From JAFIEN01 sp051859505 (GTDB lineage Bacteria > Pseudomonadota > Alphaproteobacteria > Rhodobacterales > Rhodobacteraceae), in assembly GCA_051859505.1 (NCBI GenBank), contig JBHYFN010000067.1, forward strand, positions 1 to 15,337: 15,337 nucleotides of DNA, in the 5' to 3' direction. The translations under genes were made by a program, and so were the position numbers. A model generated the notes under the pieces. The model ran no database searches, was not told the origin of the DNA, and worked only from the letters and a program-made list of their open reading frames with translations. Below, piece after piece: positions 13,945-15,337 of the stretch (the first letter of the stretch is position 1; every line of letters starts with the position of its first letter).

Positions 13945-13991
13945 TGGCGGTCGACCGAGAGGCCGAACGCCAGACCGACAGAACGACCGAC
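13944..13991 (-). repeat. Inverted set of 12-bp units facing the forward array
   Basis: Read on the minus strand with period 12, the units are GTCGGTCGTTCT, GTCGGTCTGGCG, TTCGGCCTCTCG and GTCGACCGCCAA. The second matches the forward unit at 13882-13893 in 11 of 12 bases, giving an exact 11-bp inverted repeat GTCGGTCTGGC / GCCAGACCGAC (13882-13892 and 13969-13979). The last two units are degenerate, so the array is less regular than the forward one. Confidence 0.6.
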
Positions 13992-14005
13992 GGAGCCGCC
14001 TGCCC

Positions 14006-15337
14006 ATGTCCATTCCCCAATCCGGTGGCGGCCCGATCGAGCGGCCCGAGCAGATGGCGGCCTATCTTGCAGCCGGGTGCAAGCCGCGGGAGCAGTGGCG
14101 GATGGGGACCGAGCATGAGAAATTCGGTTTCCTGACCCGCAGCCATGCGCCGCTGCCCTATGAGGGGGCGCAGGCGGGCGATCCCTCGATCCGGGCGCTT
14201 CTGGAGGGGCTGGAGGCGCGGTTCGGCTGGACGCGTCTGGAAGAGGGCGGGCGCATCATCGGGTTGAAGCGCGGCGCGGCCAATATCAGCCTCGAGCCGG
14301 GCGGGCAGTTCGAATTGTCGGGCGCGCCGCTGGCGACATTGGCCGAGACCGAAGCCGAGTTGACCAACCATCTGGCCGAAGTGGCCGAGCTGGCCGGGCC
14401 GATGGGGGTCGGGTTTCTGGGGCTCGGGGCGGCGCCGGTCTGGACGCAGGACGAGATGCCCCGGATGCCCAAGGGGCGCTATCGGCTGATGACGGATTAC
14501 ATGGGCCGCGTCGGCACGCATGGGACGCAGATGATGTACCGGACCTGCACGGTGCAGGCCAATCTCGATTTCGCGTCCGAGGCGGACATGGTGCAGAAGC
14601 TGCGCGTGGCGCTGGCGCTGCAGCCGGTGGCGACGGCGCTTTTCGCGGCCTCGCCCTTTTTCGAGGGGCAGGTCAACGGGCACCGGTCGTGGCGGTCGCG
14701 GATCTGGCGGGGGCTGGACGAGGCCCGCACCGGCATGCTGCCCTTCGTGTTCGAAGAGGGCATGGGGTTCGAGCGATGGGTTGACTGGGTGCTCGATGTG
14801 CCGATGTATTTCGTCTATCGCGACGGGGTCTATATCGATGCGCTGGGCCAGTCGTTCCGGGATTTCCTGAAGGGCCGGTTGCCGGCGCTGCCGGGCGAAT
14901 TGCCGACGCTGTCGGATTTCGCCGATCACCTGACGACGGTATTCCCCGAGGCGCGTGTCAAGCAGTTCATCGAGATGCGGGGGGCCGATGCCGGGTCGCG
15001 GCCGATGCTGATGGCTTTGCCGGCCTTCTGGATGGGGATCATGTATGATCAGGGCGCGCTGGATGCGGCCTGGGATCTGGTGAAGGGCTGGGATGCCGAG
15101 ACGCGCGAGGGGTTGCGGGTGGCGGCCTCGGAGCGGGCCTTGCAGGGCGAGGCCGGGGGTATCGGTTTGCAGGCGCTGGCGCGGCAGGTGCTGGAGATCG
15201 CCGAGGCGGGTCTGACGGGGCGGGGTCTTGGGGAGGAGCGTTATCTTGCGCCTCTGGCCGAGATTGCCGAGAGCGGTGAGACCCAGGCCGACCGGATGCT
15301 GGCGGCCTTCCGGGGCGCGTGGCAGGGCGATCTGGGG
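14006..15337 (+). CDS. gshA: Glutamate-cysteine ligase GshA (C-terminus beyond window)
   Basis: 444 codons are open from the ATG at 14006 to the right edge; the family has about 455 residues, so only a short tail is missing. The start has GGAG (13992-13995) about ten bases upstream. Motifs of the alphaproteobacterial/plant GCS2 type: MGTEHEKFGF (33-42), RIIGLKRGAANISLEPGGQF in the glutamate/ATP region, GRVGTHGTQMMYRTCTVQAN, and the later MRGADAGSRPML and LPAFWMGIMYD. It joins glutamate and cysteine with ATP, the first step of glutathione synthesis. It is unlike the E. coli gamma-type GshA. A duplicated/inverted 12-bp repeat region and a TTGACA hexamer precede it. No gshB is in the window. Confidence 0.93.
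   Translation, partial: MSIPQSGGGPIERPEQMAAYLAAGCKPREQWRMGTEHEKFGFLTRSHAPLPYEGAQAGDPSIRALLEGLEARFGWTRLEEGGRIIGLKRGAANISLEPGGQFELSGAPLATLAETEAELTNHLAEVAELAGPMGVGFLGLGAAPVWTQDEMPRMPKGRYRLMTDYMGRVGTHGTQMMYRTCTVQANLDFASEADMVQKLRVALALQPVATALFAASPFFEGQVNGHRSWRSRIWRGLDEARTGMLPFVFEEGMGFERWVDWVLDVPMYFVYRDGVYIDALGQSFRDFLKGRLPALPGELPTLSDFADHLTTVFPEARVKQFIEMRGADAGSRPMLMALPAFWMGIMYDQGALDAAWDLVKGWDAETREGLRVAASERALQGEAGGIGLQALARQVLEIAEAGLTGRGLGEERYLAPLAEIAESGETQADRMLAAFRGAWQGDLG

Noticed and set aside
13339..14929. Minus-strand open frames opposite the membrane protein gene and gshA
   Set aside because: They read through the 12-bp repeats as simple peptide repeats and oppose a clear gshA; no ribosome site supports them.

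Overview
This is a GC-rich alphaproteobacterial chromosome segment, most likely from the Rhodobacterales (Rhodobacteraceae/Paracoccaceae). The pointers are a GcrA-type cell-cycle regulator, the alphaproteobacterial GshA type, a Tpa-like taurine transaminase, and intergenic repeats that I recall from genomes of this group. No rRNA, tRNA, CRISPR array, transposase or phage gene is visible. Eleven genes are intact and two are cut by the window edges.

Left part (1-3933, minus strand): a copper-efflux unit. copA (P1B-type Cu+ ATPase) is followed by cueR with a 4-bp ATGA overlap, then after about 50 nt by a GguC/AraD1-type FAH-fold protein whose last residues fall outside the window. A textbook MerR-family promoter with a 19-bp spacer and a perfect CTTCCAGT/ACTGGAAG dyad precedes copA, so CueR probably controls copA and its own gene.

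Middle part (3934-9083): a divergently placed taurine:pyruvate aminotransferase-like gene (tpa), whose upstream region holds two CTGG..NTAT direct repeats and three 12-bp tandem units. A spacer with 14-bp and 6-bp tandem repeats follows, then a GAP-family membrane protein. That gene converges on rimO (ribosomal protein S12 methylthiotransferase), and rimO is divergent from a D-2-hydroxyacid dehydrogenase gene.

9084-9897 is an AT-rich patch carrying one DUF2971-type gene. Hand counts of three 60-base lines gave about 42-47% GC, against 63% for one line in the preceding gene, so it is a likely horizontal acquisition.

Right part (9898-15337): gcrA (minus) is divergent from argD-argF, two steps of arginine biosynthesis. 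A small membrane protein of unknown function follows, then gshA (glutamate-cysteine ligase), which runs off the right edge.

The most unusual material is intergenic. Three copies of one repeat element (a 31-bp core plus GC-rich hairpins) lie at 3970-4030, 12068-12122 and 13134-13200; the last two are in opposite orientation on either side of argF. A 26-bp perfect palindrome follows argF. Short-period tandem arrays lie upstream of tpa, upstream of the GAP-family gene and upstream of gshA; the gshA array looks like two head-to-head sets of 12-bp units with a TTGACA hexamer at the junction. I see no complete new multi-gene system here. The candidates for novelty are these repeats and the DUF2971 island.
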